Below are positions 29,112 to 30,851 of a DNA stretch of 30,851 bases, piece after piece; position 1 is the first letter of the stretch, and each line of letters begins with the position of its first letter. This stretch comes from a virus. The stretch is from positions 1 to 30,851 of IMG/VR virus record IMGVR_UViG_3300042898_002304; one strand, written 5' to 3'. Both the position numbers and the translations under genes were made by a program. Under the pieces are notes generated by a model. The model was given only the letters and a program-made list of their open reading frames with translations. It did no database searches and was not told the origin of the DNA.

Positions 29112-29277
29112 AATATCTTAGAAATTAATAAAGAACCCAATCGGGAATGGCTTAATGAATACCAAACAACTTTGTTAGTTGGTGCCAGTTCCGCTTCAGC
29201 AGCCCACCTCACTACCCAGCAATTAGATTGCAACTATCTGTGTGGCTAGCCTGCAAGCAACGATTGGAATTTCTTTG

Positions 29278-29306
29278 TTGATTTTGTCTTTTAAATAGCG
29301 TATAAT
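29278..29306 (+). promoter_or_regulatory. Strong promoter of the giant noncoding RNA
   Basis: TTGATT and an exact TATAAT are 17 bases apart. The start is expected near 29313-29316. A second TATAAT at 29312-29317 is close by but lacks a -35. Confidence 0.85.
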
Positions 29307-29400
29307 AGATATATAATAGGGTGACAGCGGATGCCAAAGTTGATGGCAATACGTCTTAATTGTGGAAAAGCGAAAGCCCCCGAGCCACAGCCCTTAGCAA

Positions 29401-29547
29401 CCATAATCAAAAGCTTAGACTGAGCTAGCCTGGTTGTGCTAGTTAATGTATGCAGATGGAAATGTTTCGACTAGTAGGGCTCGGCCGAGCCTCGAACGCG
29501 ACAATGCTGCAACTTAGACTAGACATTAACTAAGCTTTTGATTATGG
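29401..29547 (+). other. 18-bp perfect helix domain in the 5' part of the giant RNA
   Basis: CCATAATCAAAAGCTTAG (29401-29418) pairs perfectly with 29530-29547. Inside, TTCGA/TCGAA encloses the palindrome GGCTCGGCCGAGCC, and TAGTTAATGT can pair with ACATTAACTA (29440-29449/29523-29532), competing with the end of the 18-bp helix. Confidence 0.85.
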
Positions 29548-29624
29548 GTGTTATGAGTCTGGCACATATGTCCAGATAACAACTTGATAGCTACCGAAGT
29601 CTCTAGTAGCTGCCCACCTTACAC

Positions 29625-29699
29625 ACTCGATTCGTCTATCGGTTAGGACAGCGGCTTTTCAAGCCGTTAAGAGGAGTTCGATTCTCCTATCGAGTACCA
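29625..29699 (+). tRNA. tRNA-Glu (anticodon TTC)
   Basis: Acceptor stem ACTCGAT/ATCGAGT pairs fully, discriminator A, and CCA is encoded at 29697-29699. Anticodon stem GCGGC/GCCGT closes loop TTTTCAA with anticodon TTC at 29658-29660. T arm AGGAG-TTCGATT-CTCCT. The GTCTATCGGTTAGGAC D-arm fits tRNA-Glu. It reads GAA/GAG codons. It stands inside the giant RNA, so RNase P and 3' processing would split the transcript. Confidence 0.93.
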
Positions 29700-30083
29700 T
29701 ACAAGGAGAGACAACTCCGTGCCCCTATAAGGCTGTGCAGAACCAAAACCGTGTTGCTTGCGAAACCCGGCATGATGGTAACATATAACCACCAACCCTC
29801 TGATGAGCACATGCAAGTTGTGCGAAACTCTAAGGCCTCACAGCAAGTGTGCGAACTACTCCCACAGTTCCGCTTGCCGTACCTTAGGGTCAGGACGAAA
29901 ACCCACGATCACGAAAACTGGAAGTAGCAACCTGCGGAGCTCCGGCTCCTGCAGCAAACTACCGAAACCTACTAGGTAGTGGAAATGAGTAAACCCTAGG
30001 GTACGGTCCCTATATCCCACGTCGTGTTATCCTGTACCCACGTTAAAAGGTCTTAACCACTAGTGTGATAGACTGCAATTATC

Positions 30084-30262
30084 CGACCCTAAGTCGTTAA
30101 AAGCTGTGGAGGTAGTATGTAAGCTTCGGCTGTGTACGCCACTGTAGGAGGATAAACCTGTGAAAGCCGACCCCAAACTGCACCAGGGTCGTGAAAAATT
30201 ATGTGTGGTTGCTAAGCGGTGGACCCGTAAGCCGACAAAGCCCAAAGTCGTAAAAAATGTGG
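30084..30262 (+). repeat. Three repeated modules in the 3' part of the giant RNA
   Basis: Each has CGAC...GTCG (or CGACCC...GGGTCG), then an A-rich joint (TTAAAA, TGAAAAA or TAAAAAA), then TGTGG. They are at 30084-30109, 30168-30208 and 30233-30262. A second likeness, CCAATACT plus CACGGAT, appears near 30280-30300 and 30351-30364. They may be repeated structural units. Confidence 0.6.
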
Positions 30263-30516
30263 TAAGCTGAAGAGCCGAGCCAATACTGTAAGTCACGGAT
30301 ATCCTAGGCGTTGGAAGCGAAAGGACCGAAACGTGCATTCCCCCGAACACCAATACTCACGGATTAACCCACCAGTGGTACGATTGCAGCGGTTTAGGGT
30401 CAGGTAGCGTGGTGCGTAAATCCTGAGTTGGATCACAGAGGAAACCTGGTTGCTGAGATGCAACACTACGACAACCACTATAAAAAATATCGGTGTTCCC
30501 TATAATTCGAATGATA

Positions 30517-30601
30517 TTTCAAAAGCCCCAATGCATTCGTGCTTGGGGCTTTTGTTTTGGGTGTAAAACACCACCAACAAAATTTTAAACGTGCCTGCGC
30601 C
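30517..30601 (-). ncRNA. Predicted leftward small RNA from promoter I
   Basis: Promoter I (30602-30631) predicts an RNA of about 85 nt starting GGCGC near 30601, with hairpin GGTGT/ACACC and the terminator at 30521-30553. No reading frame. Confidence 0.55.
30521..30558. terminator. Strong terminator of the giant RNA, active both ways
   Basis: AAAAGCCCCAA/TTGGGGCTTTT 11-bp stem, inner GCATTCGTGC, then TTTTGTTTT on the plus strand. On the minus strand it can end the small RNA from promoter I. Confidence 0.9.
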
Positions 30602-30773
30602 ATTTTACCCGCAAGTGGTAATCCTTGTCAAGTGGGTTTTCTCCAATCTGACCCTAAGCTGCAGTATGCGGCAGCAAATCGCCGAGTTTTGCTAGACTCC
30701 AGGTCAACAAGTGCACGAGCAACGTACATGTAGTCAAAACGTGTTCGAATTCAACAACAATTAGAACACGTAA
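30559..30773. other. Noncoding stretch after the giant RNA
   Basis: No gene. It holds leftward promoter I, a TCTGACCCTAAGCTGCAG segment (about 30649-30664) complementary to TTAGGGTCA sites in the giant RNA, and an 8-bp hairpin ACGTGTTC/GAACACGT (30739-30771) directly before the next terminator. Confidence 0.55.
30602..30631 (-). promoter_or_regulatory. Leftward promoter I of the repeated family
   Basis: On the minus strand TTGACA-N18-TAAAAT then GGCGC; the -10 differs by one base from the others. Confidence 0.6.
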
Positions 30774-30808
30774 AAAAGCCCCAGTATCGCAAGATAGTGG
30801 GGCTTTTG
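30774..30808. terminator. Second terminator near the window end
   Basis: AAAAGCCCCA/TGGGGCTTTT stem with inner TATC-GCAA-GATA. T-runs exist on both strands, the longer (TTTTTT) on the minus strand. It shares the AAAAGCCCCA arm with the terminator at 30521. Confidence 0.85.
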
Positions 30809-30851
30809 TCCGATTAGGAACAATTATGTCGATTTAGGGTCAAACTAGGGC

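Larger units (their letters stand above)
29313..30558 (+). ncRNA. Giant structured noncoding RNA with embedded tRNA (GOLLD/ROOL-like candidate)
   Basis: About 1.25 kb between a strong promoter and a strong terminator, with no plausible reading frame and dense base pairing. Seen helices include an 18-bp perfect pairing (29401-29418 with 29530-29547), GTTA/TAAC plus TCTGG/CCAGA (about 29550-29580), AGCTAC/GTAGCT (about 29588-29610), GCAAG...CTTGC with GAACT/AGTTC (29843-29877), a UCCG-capped stem (29932-29954), ACTACC/GGTAGT (29958-29980), a UUCG-capped stem (30122-30131), CGACCC/GGGTCG (30168-30191) and a 9-bp long-range helix (29883-29891 with 30085-30093). The first bases ATAGGG (29316-29321) can pair with CCCTAT (30498-30503), closing the whole RNA. 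A tRNA lies at 29625-29699. Giant phage RNAs near tRNAs are known as GOLLD and ROOL; membership is inferred from size and setting only. Confidence 0.78.

Noticed and set aside
28712-29233. 173-codon minus-strand frame over HTH gene 3
   Set aside because: It is a shadow of the HTH gene, which has a paralogue pattern, promoter and ribosome site.
30060-30478. Minus-strand frames of 97 and 61 codons within the giant RNA
   Set aside because: No ribosome sites, odd composition, and they lie across many stable hairpins on the plus strand.
29313-30558. Group I or group II intron
   Set aside because: No split gene flanks it, the tRNA is whole, there is no intron-encoded protein, and a promoter and terminator frame the unit.
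29313-30558. rRNA fragment
   Set aside because: I do not recognise any conserved rRNA segment such as the usual 16S or 23S signature loops.
30539-30733. 64-codon plus-strand frame after the giant RNA
   Set aside because: Its GTG start is within the terminator hairpin and there is no ribosome site.

Overview
This window reads as one stretch of a tailed double-stranded DNA phage genome (or a prophage copy). It has a complete HK97-type head module, a siphovirus-type tail module with a 2292-residue tape measure protein, and a block of small early-type genes with strong sigma-70-like promoters. Shine-Dalgarno sites (AAGGAG type) and near-consensus TTGACA/TATAAT promoters point to a bacterial host. 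Two sigma-54-type promoter sequences favour a Gram-negative host, but the host is not identified. No integrase or lysis gene is visible.

Layout. Positions 1-22108 carry the late genes, all on the minus strand and read right to left: terminase small and large subunits, HNH endonuclease, portal, fused prohead protease/major capsid protein, head-tail connector, a large neck protein, tail terminator, major tail protein, tail assembly chaperones G and G-T (joined by a -1 frameshift at a canonical slippery heptamer), tape measure protein, two distal tail proteins and the start of a long tail tip/fibre protein cut by the window edge. A free-standing GIY-YIG endonuclease gene with its own promoter and terminator is inserted on the opposite strand between the chaperones and the tape measure gene.

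Positions 22109-22491 form the divergent switch region: a minus promoter for the terminase operon, a G-rich block that could hold the packaging site, and the first plus promoter. Positions 22492-29059 hold small plus-strand genes: three paralogous helix-turn-helix (HTH) proteins, a HAD-type phosphatase, a SprT-like metalloprotease, a DEDDh exonuclease, a SemiSWEET/PQ-loop-like membrane protein, other small membrane proteins and several unknowns. Most gaps in this half carry one or two minus-strand consensus promoters of a repeated form, TTGACA-N17/18-TATAAT then TTTGGCGC or a close variant. Several are followed within 70-120 bases by a terminator, so they look like a family of small leftward RNAs. 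One gap also has two tandem sigma-54-type promoters and a cluster of ATAAGCANNTGCTTAT palindromes.

Positions 29060-30851 have no convincing gene. A strong promoter at 29278-29306 starts a region of about 1.25 kb with many stable hairpins, UUCG/UCCG and GNRA loops, an 18-bp perfect helix and an embedded tRNA-Glu(UUC), ending in a strong terminator at 30521-30558. This is best read as a giant structured noncoding RNA of the kind known from phages next to tRNAs (GOLLD/ROOL class). Whether it belongs to a known class cannot be decided here. It and the leftward small-RNA family are the most interesting parts of the window.
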